64,000 nucleotides of DNA, from NCBI GenBank assembly GCA_030704615.1, contig CM060731.1, positions 51,398,001-51,462,000 on the forward strand, written 5' to 3'. This DNA comes from Takakia lepidozioides. Taxonomy: Eukaryota > Streptophyta > Takakiopsida > Takakiales > Takakiaceae. Positions 1 to 9,926 of the stretch are shown here, piece after piece. The position numbers were made by a program, and so were the translations under genes. The notes under the pieces are model-generated. The model did not search any database and was not told where the DNA came from. It saw only the letters and a program-made list of their open reading frames with translations. Within the stretch, counting starts at the first letter, position 1. The number at the start of each line of letters is the position of its first letter.

Positions 1-276
1 AGTGGGATAGAAATGTCAAGTGAGTTTTTCATGGTACGTGTCATGGTTGGGTGGACAGGAAGAGGCCAAGGAAGAAGCAGCAGCAGAGCTGACACATTTG
101 GTAAGGCAACCGTGTCCATCCTGAGTATGAAGGATGTTGCACCCTCGGAAATACAAGATGCTTCAAGTAAGTTCAAAGAGCTTTCTTCTCTTTCTGGTGT
201 GCTGGATATGTATGCGGAGGACAACTAATATCACCTTAGGTGCCAAGGGAGAAACAAACAACCGGACCCTATTTCA

Positions 277-361
<85 letters not shown>

Positions 362-686
362 TTTCTCCCTGTCCTCTAGGAAGCCTATTGACATTGGGTG
401 GACTTGAAACGGGAGTACATTAATGTCTCTGTCACTAAATGTCGGCCTTCTGACCTCGTGTCCTTGTTTGTTTCGACCTTAAGCGTTTTGCTTCAGGTAA
501 GGTAGTGCATTGGATTTAGTTGGAAAGCTTGGGGCCTTTCCCTCTTTAGAATATGCCTACACGGGCCATTCCCTGCAACTCCCTGGAGTGTGATCTCTGA
601 ATGGTAACAAGCGGACTCCTACCGCTTGGGGGCAGCCCCTCCGCCCAAATTGGGCAGTCGTATGCTCTGTCTAGCATACTCGGCAC
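1..686. repeat. Intergenic; long (CT)n microsatellite
   Basis: There is no supportable gene here. Positions 279-358 are an uninterrupted CT dinucleotide run of about 40 units, which creates a spurious Leu-Ser reading frame. The rest is unremarkable non-coding sequence leading into a LINE fragment. Confidence 0.9.
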
Positions 687-2061
687 TTGGGCTCGGGTTG
701 GTTCCTGTGCTTAAACTTATGGCCTGCGAAAACAATCAAAAATTTAGCTCCTATCAACATCAACACTCCTCAGGGTGATCCCTGGGAATTGGTTACTTAT
801 GCCAAATCTAGGGCTTCATGTGTAGTTTTTGGGGTGAATCCCAGGATGGACGATGTGTCCTTTAAAACTACATGCTCTACCTTAGGCTTGGATTTCATGG
901 TTAATGGTACCATCTCGAGACTTGATAACAGGGGTACGTTGAAGGTTGCAATGACCAAAAGTGCTTCTAATAGAGTCCCGCATCAATTCAATCTCAAATA
1001 AGTTCGTCCGTGATTTCTTGTTTGACAATTGTGAAATTATCAACAAGGGTTTGAGGTACGAGCATAGTATCTGGCTAAAACTGAATTTGAAGGGCGGCAT
1101 GAGTACTCTGCTGGACCTCTTTGTCCGTTGTGTTTACATGCCCACAGAGGGGACCCTGTGTGCTGACGCAGACAAGGCCTCACAAGTTTTGAAGCTGGAC
1201 TGTGCTTCGTTCCTTGCCAAAGGTCAGGTGGTACTATTGGGGGACTTCAATGCCTGGGTGGGCAAAGGGATCCATCAGGACGATATCATTGGACCTTTTG
1301 GTGAGGACGAGCTGAATTCTAATGGCAGACGGTTAATTAACTGTCTAGAAGAGCTTCAGCTTTTGACCTTGAATAACAGGACAAGAGGTGACCAAGTGCA
1401 GTGGACTCGTGAGAAACCCCAAACTGGGGAACGTTCCATTGTGGACTATATCATAATGGACAAAATTTTGTTCCCCCAGTGTGCCGATGTGTTGATCGAC
1501 AGAACTGATATTGGTACCTCTGACCACTTGCTGGTTTGGACTGACATCAAAAGGTGTTTTCCCACCACCAAGAGATCTGTGAAACGTTCGATTCGGAAGT
1601 GGCGCATAGAAAAATTCCACAATGAGGAGGTCAAGGCTGAGTACGTCCAGGCCTTGCAAGAGGCTCTCCCTCATTTTGTCCAATCGCTCCAAGAACTTCA
1701 GTCACGCTCTGTTAACGCAATAAATGAAGTCGAAAGAGCAGTGGACTCTTGGGAGAGTTTCGTTTCCTCCGTGGCTGACAAGATCATTGGGAGGAAACTA
1801 ATTGTCTGCGGTAGAGCAGTTATTTGGTGGACTAATGAGATTAAACTCAAGATAGCTGAGAGAGGAGCCCTCTATAAACAGTGCTGCAATTTGGAAACCA
1901 ACAGAGAATTGTGGGCGAGGTACTACCAGCTCCGTAAAGATATCAATCAGCTTGTTAGGTCTCAGAAAAAATTATACTGGGACAAGTTATACAGTGAAAT
2001 AAACTCAAACCACCATGGTGGTAATGACAAGAAATTCTGCTTGGCCCTTCAACGTTTGTAG
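687..2061 (+). mobile_element. LINE (non-LTR retrotransposon) ORF2 fragment: endonuclease domain
   Basis: Two overlapping frames (687-1001 and 961-2061) read as the N-terminal part of a LINE ORF2. The second frame, 366 codons, shows apurinic-like endonuclease (EEP fold) signatures: the LLGDFNAW motif near 1240-1265 and the TSDHLLVW motif near 1518-1540, the expected catalytic Asp/Asn and Ser-Asp-His. Between them lies the usual RRLINCLEELQL segment. After the endonuclease comes the linker rich in Lys, Arg and Trp that normally leads into reverse transcriptase, but the frame stops at 2061 and no RT motif follows. This is therefore a truncated, inactive copy. C-terminal zinc-knuckle fragments of LINEs occur at 19.5 and 37.3 kb; whether they are the same family is inference. 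Confidence 0.8.
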
Positions 2062-3551
2062 TCACGCTCTGTAGAGGTATTGAGCACAAGGGGAAGCAAT
2101 ATAACTTGGCATAGGGGCTGATATGGACTTGACATTGATCTTCCATGTGCACACCTCTCTCCATGTGCTGCTCATCCACCACTCTACCCACTGCCTGCGT
2201 ATCGCTGGTTTGACTAAGTGACTGGTCACTAGATCACCAGTCACACCTTCATAGGAGTGGGCATGTGGCTTGCAAGTGTTGGGCTGCCAATAACAAACCC
2301 ACTACAACGTTGCACTACAACCATAATCTCATCACTATTGCAGAACTCAGCATTCATGCTCTCGATTCCCACTCCAGCCTTTCAAATTCCTCAACTTCCA
2401 TTCAGCATCCCATGAACCCCACATGCAGCCCGAGTGTTATTACAAGCACGTTATGTGCTTTGGTAAATACTGTTGTTGGAATGAGGCAAAGCCCTCAAAC
2501 CTTGGCCAAATGTTTATGCAAACCTCCTTAAACTGCTTGTGAGCTAAATGGGTTTGATGTGCATGCCAGGGCTAGCTCCATCTCATTTTTTGGGGGACCC
2601 TTTGGGAGACAGATGGCTTACTCAGAAGTGCTTCAGCTTCCTCTGATTCACTGGCAAAAGAAATATGGCTAGCTCTGAAAGAAACAGACAATTTCAAACC
2701 TCACAATTGATGAATGGCTTCCCCTGCATCATCATGTACTCCCCTGGCACTAGTATCTGGCCCCCATGACACAACCCCAGAGAAAACAAAAGACATGTTC
2801 ATTTCGAGAATTATCTCCAATAATCTTGTTTCGATACCCTTACAAAGGTATCATGTTGCAATTGGGCTGTGTGTTCGATAGAGAGTTTAATATATCAACT
2901 CTTAGACGTTGATACTCTTACAGTGGTATCATGTTTGGTATATGTACATAGCCATATATTGGCACTATAAGGGCTTGGCAGTATGAAATTGGTTAGTGTC
3001 TCAAGGTGCAGATGAAACATGCTAACATATTTAGATTGTAAGCAACACCCACCAGTCAAACTCATCCTCAGAAGAGATTGATACACAAAAATTTCTCAGG
3101 GTCGTTGGTGCGCAGGCTTTTGTCAAGGGCTTGATATCATCATCGGTCAACTCAAAGTCAAAGACATCAAGGTTCTACTTCAATCTCTCCATCTTGTTTG
3201 ACTTAGGATTTTTATTACTGTATGCAAAATTCTTAGATTATGAATAGAGGGTTCTTGAAAATGAGGCAAGTTGGTCATCATTGTCTCATATGTGGGGCAG
3301 ACAAAGATTGTTGGAGATAAAAGGCGGCCTCATGAGCCTCACGCTGTGCACTTCCCAATGAAACCCAACAATTTCACAACCCTCCAGAGATCGTACAACC
3401 CAGGCCCTGCCCCCAAGTAGTATGGTTTGATGTTTAGGGTGTATGGTTCAATATGGACAATGGATATGATGATGACATTTATTTAACAGAAATCCTCAAA
3501 GTACGTGACATAAAATAATTATCTTTGAATGTGATTGTCCCACTTATTCAG
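2062..3551. other. Intergenic, no gene seen
   Basis: This 1.5 kb stretch follows the LINE fragment. Only short frames without recognisable protein features are present. It may include decayed 3' LINE sequence, but I see no clear RT motif. Confidence 0.7.
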
Positions 3552-5310
3552 TTAATCACAATTACATACAAGAGCTTGTGTAATTAAAAGTTGGAGAGCT
3601 TCCCTACTTAACACGGTATTACCAATGAGGTCCAATTGATCAAAATATCTATGTTCATGCGTTGCCAAACCACAATACCGAGACATGTAGTAGTGAGATG
3701 AAAACAAGAGATCGAATCTTCCCAACCTTTCCAATTTCATAAGCTTGTGCACGGACACGAACCATGTCAGGAATGAGTTCAGCTCCTTTGGTAGGAAGGT
3801 CATGCAAACCACCTGCACATCGCCACCTTTGATTCCCACGAGGCCCCAAGTCTTGGTTACCAATGTGTCGGGGGTCTTCCCTGAATCGTGGGTCATCAAT
3901 AAGGTGGCTGGTCCATCTACATGATCAAACACATCACCACATTAGAATAACATTCCAATGTAAATTGTAGCTTAACAATGAAAGTACAAACAAGAGAAAA
4001 CCATGAGCTTACCCATGCAAACATTCATACTCGCGAAAGAAACGAGCAGGAACATGTGATCGACGATATCGACCGTTTTCATTAATCGTGCGAACTCGAT
4101 GTCCATTCCAAATCTTCACGTATTCATCAACAGCTTCTTGTAGTATGGGCATATATATGTCAATAAAAGATTCTCGTTGCCACGATCGTCCATATCCAAT
4201 AATCCATCATTGACCATTGCTTGGAAGCAATTTTTGTAGTAGAACATTACCTTCTCCCATAGATGCCGCCAAAAGTGTTCAATCCTCTAACGTGGTGATT
4301 ACACCACACAAAGTATTAGGAATATGCACAACATTACACACTCAATGATTAATAAAGATGAACCAAGAAATATGACAGAAACGTAAAGTTGATATGCAAG
4401 ATAGAATTGTATAGAACACTAACCTGATTGTGTGTAGAAGACCCAGTCAAGTACGGATTGGGTGTTTCAGAACGTGTGGCTTCAATGTGTTGTTTTATAA
4501 GAGAGTGCTCTACTGCAAAATCAGATCGAATTCGTAAAGGTGCTCCAAACTTGGAAACTGCATCGTGATATCCTTTGAAATATGGTTTTTTCTTTCTTGT
4601 TTCTTGCAACGTTCGCCCATAAAACAAAATGAGAGGCCCCATCAATGCCAGCATGTACTCGAAGACCAAACATAATCAATTTGTCATAAGCTGCACCACG
4701 AATTGCATACATGTTTTAGTTTGCCTACAATTTTGTGCGATATGTAATGCAAGAAAACGTCTTGCATGTGCATCTTCAAAGAACATTAAGATGCATGAGA
4801 TAAAATACTTACAGTCAATGTGCCATAGAGCCATAGGCATTGTCACATTATACTGAGTCCTCCGAATTGCCTGTGCCCTTCTCCTACGCTCATAATGGTA
4901 GGGTGAGATGATTTTCAAAGCTTCCCCCACCTTCCTTCGAGGAATCCGCCAATTTGACCTCCTTAAGGCAGATTGCACTGTTCTCATTCCCAATTTGTCC
5001 CATTCTCTTCAATAGGAAGTAACTCTTGAATCTTTTCACACAAGCGTTGGACACTCAATTCATGATGAACTTTGAAAGGAGACCCTTGGACTTCTGATAG
5101 CAATCTTCTCAATGGTCGTACATCATCAAAAGAAAGGGCAGTGGCGATTGATTTCATTGTGGCACCCTCATTCAACATTGCTTCCACATAAAGTACTAAA
5201 TCATCCACTACTTTGTCACCATCCAAATGGTTGTTTTCCATGCTCACATGATCTGTCTTATCTCTGCTTAATAGCCCCAGTGCCAATGCCTTCGACCTTG
5301 CCCTTGTTGT
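3552..5310 (-). pseudogene. DDE integrase-core transposase pseudogene (multi-exon)
   Basis: Read on the minus strand, this is a transposase of the cellular 'integrase core domain' type. An N-terminal segment (about 5290-4984) is followed by a helix-turn-helix-like RTVQSALRR segment and WHID (exon ending 4813). After an intron (4812-4691) comes an exon 4690-4424 with HAGIDGASHF, GAPLRIRSD and GSSTHNQ. A second intron (4423-4287) leads to an exon 4286-4013 beginning RIEHFWRHLWEKV, and a last exon runs 3916-3552. The Asp of WHID, the Asp of RSD and the Glu of RIEHFW fit a D,D,E triad. Three reading-frame breaks (near 4990, near 4589 in an A-rich run, and near 4205) make it non-functional as sequenced. 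The family resemblance is from memory of G-STHNQRIE integrase proteins of fungi and animals; terminal repeats were not found. Confidence 0.7.
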
Positions 5311-6360
5311 AATTGTTTGCTGTTAATTCTGTAGTCACTGCATCCACTCACACACTCCCCATAGGACTTACGTCACTAAAGTTCACATAGGCTATCAAGT
5401 AGATGAACCAAATGTACTTTGAAACAACAACTACTCTATCCTAAAATGTATTAGCAAACCACAGTACACAGTGTGGGCAGGTTGAAGACAAACCATGTGA
5501 TCAAGCTCTTTCTTTCAGTGTGTGTGTTGAGGAGCGTTTGGTAACCCACTCTACTACCCCTAAAGTTCTCTCCTCAAAACTCATGAGTCACCTGCACGTA
5601 CACAAGAACTACAGCTTTAGCTAAAATGATATCTTTATCAATGATTGGGGGAACTCATGCCAATATGGGAATGTGCTTACTCATGGGCAGATCTTGTCAT
5701 TTGGTGATCCAAGAAGGCTTCCATCATACATAGCGCCACCACCGCTCCACCACCGCTCAACCCTAAACTTGTTGTTGCATTCTTCTCTCGTTACTTCTCG
5801 TCCTCCAACTGATTTGATCCTTTCACTTTTAGGGCACCTCTGCCCTAAAAACCCTTCATCACTTCATTTCTCTCTCCCTTTCCCTCGCTCTCGCTCTCTC
5901 TCTAGTATATATCTCTCCTTTAGGCTACGCGACTCATGTCGTGACTTAGGCCTTACCACAAGCAAAGGATGGACGGGCAGCAGGAATAGACGGGCCAGCA
6001 TGTATATTCAGCTTATACTCTCGTATGTATATGTGTATATGATACATATACATATACATATACATGATAATATATTATATATATTATATACAAAACTGCG
6101 TTAAAAATTATAGATTACAATTCAATTGAATTGCAAATTAGGGTTAGTTCAATTGAATTGGCATTTGATCAAGTGAATTGCGCTGCATTTCACATCAAGG
6201 CCTTTTTGGAATTCCCTAGCAATGTCTTACATTGATCTCGCTCAATGCATTCAATATAATCCCCACAGTATTCATTTGGGAGGCTTCATAAAAGAAACAC
6301 AATAGGCCTCCATCTCCCCCAATAACATACTTATCGCATAGAGCTCTTGTCATGATACTA
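5311..6360. other. Intergenic, AT-rich, no gene seen
   Basis: No coding signal is seen. 6020-6085 is an ATAC/ATAT-rich low-complexity stretch, and 6118-6165 repeats the short palindromic motif CAATTGAATTG. Confidence 0.7.
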
Positions 6361-6432
6361 GTTTTAATGTAGAGCAGGAATAGGGTGCCATAGTGCCACA
6401 TCATCATCGTCAACCACGTCATCGTTGTCAGT
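6350..6432 (+). repeat. Copy 1 of the GAGCAGGAATAGGG repeat family
   Basis: The block starts with CTAGTTTTAA, then GAGCAGGAATAGGGTGCCAT, then AGTGCCACATC and short CATCGTC/CACGTCATCGT units. The same order of motifs recurs at 59811-59925 on the plus strand and at 41321-41446 on the minus strand, so this looks like a conserved end of a dispersed element. Confidence 0.75.
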
Positions 6433-6529
6433 TTAAGCTGCTCAAACTGCCCCAAATTTACACTCCGTGGGGGAGGTGTCACATATTATATATACTAGGG
6501 TAGCATGTGCCGTTGGCCCAAACGTCCCA

Positions 6530-7020
6530 ACTGTCCCAAAGTCCAAGTGCAATCCCCTATGTATCCATAGACCCTACAGTTTGGGAGATCTAGGGTAGTC
6601 TCTGCCATTGGCCTATACGTGAAGAATTGAGATCTAAGCCCAAGTGCAATCTCCTATGTATTGAAGTGCTTCTCCCATGTAGAGGCCCAAGTGTGACTCC
6701 AATGTCCACTGTCATCTAAAGTCCAAGTGCAATACCCTATGTATCCAAAGACCTGTAGTTTGGGAGATCTCCATGTCATTACGAAGTCTCCATGTCATTG
6801 CCCACTTGGTATTTTTGCAATCTCCCTTGTCGATCAGGCTTCATATATGATATATCCACTTTGCTATTTTTCGCGAATTTCCAACGACAAAAATTACTTG
6901 AAATTCCAAATCTCCGAAGGGCCAATCATTGCTCCAGGAAAGCCCACTTTGCTATTTTTTACGAATTTCCGACGACCCAAAGTACTCGAAATTCCATATC
7001 TCCCACACTGTAGGTCCAAA
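6530..7020. repeat. Degenerate short tandem repeats
   Basis: The motif AAAGTCCAAGTGCAAT followed by CCCTATGTATCCA and TTTGGGAGATCT occurs at about 6537 and again at about 6718. A second pair, beginning CACTTTGCTATTTTT and containing CGAATTTCC and GAAATTCCA, starts at 6857 and 6945 (88 bp apart). No gene is present. Confidence 0.75.
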
Positions 7021-7119
7021 AATTATGAGACCAATTGAGTGCACCCCTCCTCGTCGAGGGCTTTCCAACGGTACCAAACACCAGCGCTGATCCCCGTTGT
7101 TTGGGAGATCTCTACAAAA

Positions 7120-7640
7120 CAAACAAAACAAGCCTAAAATGGCGATGGGCTCTCTTGCTTTGGCAAAACATAAGAGGAGGTGAGAGTAAGGGGCATCACG
7201 TAGCACAACACACTAATCGCTGGCTTGACATGGTGTAAGGTCCGTTGACCACATTTTCTCCGTTGATATTAACATGAAGAGAGCCAACAAAACAAGCCTC
7301 AAATGGCAATTGGCTCTCTTGCTTTGCTTTGGCACAACATAAGAGGAAGGTGAGACTAGGGAGCATGACTCAGCACAACACACCAATCAGCACCTTGACA
7401 CCTTGACACGGTGTAAGGTACTTTGACCACATTTTCTCCATTGATTTGTATGTCTCTACAAAAGAGCCAACAAACAAGCTGCAAACCATGAGAGGCTCTG
7501 TCCATTGAAGCAACAATTTGACAAGCTGCCACGTGGTTTATACTTAAGAGCTTTTTTAGACTAATCATACTGTTGACACGGTGTAAGGTCCGTCGACCAC
7601 ATTTTCTCCATTGACTTCAACATGATGCAAAGTCTCTGTC
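7120..7640 (+). repeat. Tandem array of a ~165-bp dispersed repeat (2 full, 1 partial units)
   Basis: Units at about 7120-7285 and 7286-7455 share the ordered motifs AACAAGCCT, GGCTCTCTTGCTTTG, AACATAAGAGGA, CAGCACAACACAC, GGTGTAAGGT and GACCACATTTTCTCC. A partial third unit lies at 7571-7630, and a further single copy at 59571-59725. Confidence 0.85.
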
Positions 7641-8848
7641 CTGAAGGCACAACACACTGGCTTCCTTCATAGATTGATATACGGTATATGATGCCAGCCC
7701 CAGCTAGCGTAAATCAGAGCCTCTGCAATCCCCTTGTGGGTACTCGTCATATATTATAGTATTAACCAAAGGGCCTAATTTGTGAGCTGGCTGCCAGCAC
7801 CCTATGCCCTGCAATCTCTTCCGTCCATCCTACATCCAACGGCCACAATTCCTCATTCATCCTTCACTATCAATCATCAGTATTGCAAAATAGCTTCATC
7901 CATCAGCTGCCAGCTGTGAGACCATTCCCGCGAAAGGAATGACACCGCGGCGTTTCCTGCACGGTACACGAAGCGTACAATGTACGATACGGAGATATGG
8001 CAAGCCACCGTAGCTACCTATTTTAATATCTAAGTTATTATCTCAGCACGGTTTAAATACGACTTATATGTACATGCAGCCTACGAGTCATATATTTTGT
8101 CGTTTTCGTTGTAATTAAGATATTAGCTGTATTACATAGATGATAGAGCTGTACATAAAGTAATTTTATCTATGTAAATTAAGTAGGCATTTATGAGGAA
8201 ATTATAGCACTACATGCCCGAAATCATGCTACATCTATTTCTGTTCCTTGCCATAAATACATTCATCCACTGTCAGTTTACTTTCCATCCTTTGATGACA
8301 GAAATATTAACATCTGATAGATAGGAAGTGATTCTGTCCATCCGCCTGATCATCGCAACGAGGGTTCAAAACTTCAAGCCGAAGATGGTTGCTTTGCGGG
8401 CCTGGATTTACGGTCAAAATTTCCTCGGTATTGGTGGTTACTTAACGGCGTTGACCCGCCATCGCTATAGGATATAGTGGGACCGTAGTAGTCAACCCTT
8501 GCCGACGGACCAGGTTCGCCTCTTCATTCATCTACCAAGCTTTCATCCGGGTGGGCCCCGCACTATTTACGGCCGGCAGACTGAGGGAAGCCTTGCTGTT
8601 CAGCTCTGCCTAGGGGGATCCATATAGGGGCCCCTATCGGCTTAATTTTAGCACAAAAATATAAATTTTATTGTCTGAAAAATGTTGTTTTGAGAAAGTT
8701 TAGGTGATGTCTAAAGTTCCAGAAAAAAAAGAAACCAATCGTGCCCTTTTTTCTTTTCTTTTTTTCTCTTAAAATAAAATAGAGGAAAAAACAGAGAAAA
8801 GAGAAACCATGCATATCATTCTGTTTTAGAAAGAAAAGGGACGGATTG
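7641..8848. other. Intergenic, no gene seen
   Basis: This is AT-rich spacer DNA with no supportable coding region. 8720-8830 is a purine/pyrimidine-biased A- and T-rich stretch. Confidence 0.7.
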
Positions 8849-9119
8849 TTTTTTCAAATTTGGAAAAAAACAGGGGTGGCTACTGAGTTTTGCAAGAAAT
8901 AGCCATATCTTCTGTTCATCCACTGAAATTTGGACAGAATCATCCTCCTCTGTACTTTTATCCATTCATATCATCCATTTTAATTGAATTCATCCAAGAT
9001 TTATATATGTTTTGGAGAAGTTCGGTGATTTCATCCATGAGAAATCAGGGAATTTACCACAGAATATTCTATTATTTTTTGGAGGTCGAAAAAGTGCGAA
9101 ATATTGCCAGAAAAACACT
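8849..9119 (+). repeat. Dispersed repeat, copy A (pairs with 30286-30562)
   Basis: About 270 bp that align almost end to end with 30286-30562. Shared landmarks in order are TACTGAGTTTTG, AATAGCCATAT, TTCTGTTCATCCACTGA, TTTGGAGAAGTT, CAGAATATTC and TTTTTGGAGGTC. Several TTCATCC motifs are embedded. No coding capacity or terminal repeats are obvious. Confidence 0.85.
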
Positions 9120-9926
9120 GCTTTAAATCATATTAAATAAGATGTCTTGGAGAAAATAAGGCTATCAAACTACTAATTTCTACGGACAATTTCGAAGATA
9201 GTTTACGTTTTAACGTTTTAACATTTTTTTTGCTTGCGAGAGGAAGGCACGAGGAGGGGATCGTGGGTTCGAACTCCACAGGACGTAGGGCCGCGAGGGC
9301 CTTCTTTTCTGCGTTCACCAGACCGCGCCGATATAGGGATGGCAGGCAGGCCTTTTCCGGCAGCGGGAAAGGCAGCAGCGCGGGAGTGATTGTGGCGACG
9401 GTCGGAGGAGGAAGACGAAGAGGAGGAGGGAGATGGTGGAGGTGGCATGGCGATGTCTGTGAGCTCGGTGTTGGCAGAGTGTGGAGCGCTTTGCTTCATC
9501 TCTGTCGGACGTTGTGTCCTGTTGGCTGATGCAGCTTTGACGACGGAGACTCAAGTGTCTGGCAATTTATTTCTTCTCGCTTGCACTTCCTGCGTTTCCT
9601 CTTTGCGATTGCGCGTTCTGTGATGGATGGCGGAGAAGGTGATGTAAGAGAAGTGTGGAGGTGTGGGGCTCGGGGGCAGCATTTGGCAGGGAGTGAATGC
9701 TAATTGGAGGCAGTCACAAGAAGGAAGCGCGGTAGAGTGCCTGGCAAGGTCGTGGCAATGCTGCCAGTGCCTACTCTCTGCAAATCCTGAGCGTTCATTC
9801 TTCAGCTTGAAACTGGGGTCGTGCTTCAACTTGCATGTGAGAAAGGAAGGAGGAGTGGGAAGAGGAGCTTGCTGCCTGGCTGGGTCGCGGTGCATTGCTT
9901 TGGTACAGCGGAGGTAGGTAGGATTC
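9120..9926. other. Upstream region of the receptor-kinase gene
   Basis: The region becomes GC-rich from about 9230 and probably holds the promoter and 5' UTR of the receptor-kinase gene. A GGA/GAG-rich stretch (9405-9450) produces spurious frames on both strands. No defined regulatory site is supportable. Confidence 0.5.

Noticed and set aside
134-379. 81-codon frame with a long Leu-Ser run
   Set aside because: It is a translation of the CT microsatellite.
9230-9330. A GGGTTCGAACTCC motif resembling a tRNA B box near 9267 (a similar GTTCGAACCC lies near 32250)
   Set aside because: No A box at the right distance and no acceptor or anticodon stems can be formed around it. At most it is a decayed tRNA-derived fragment.
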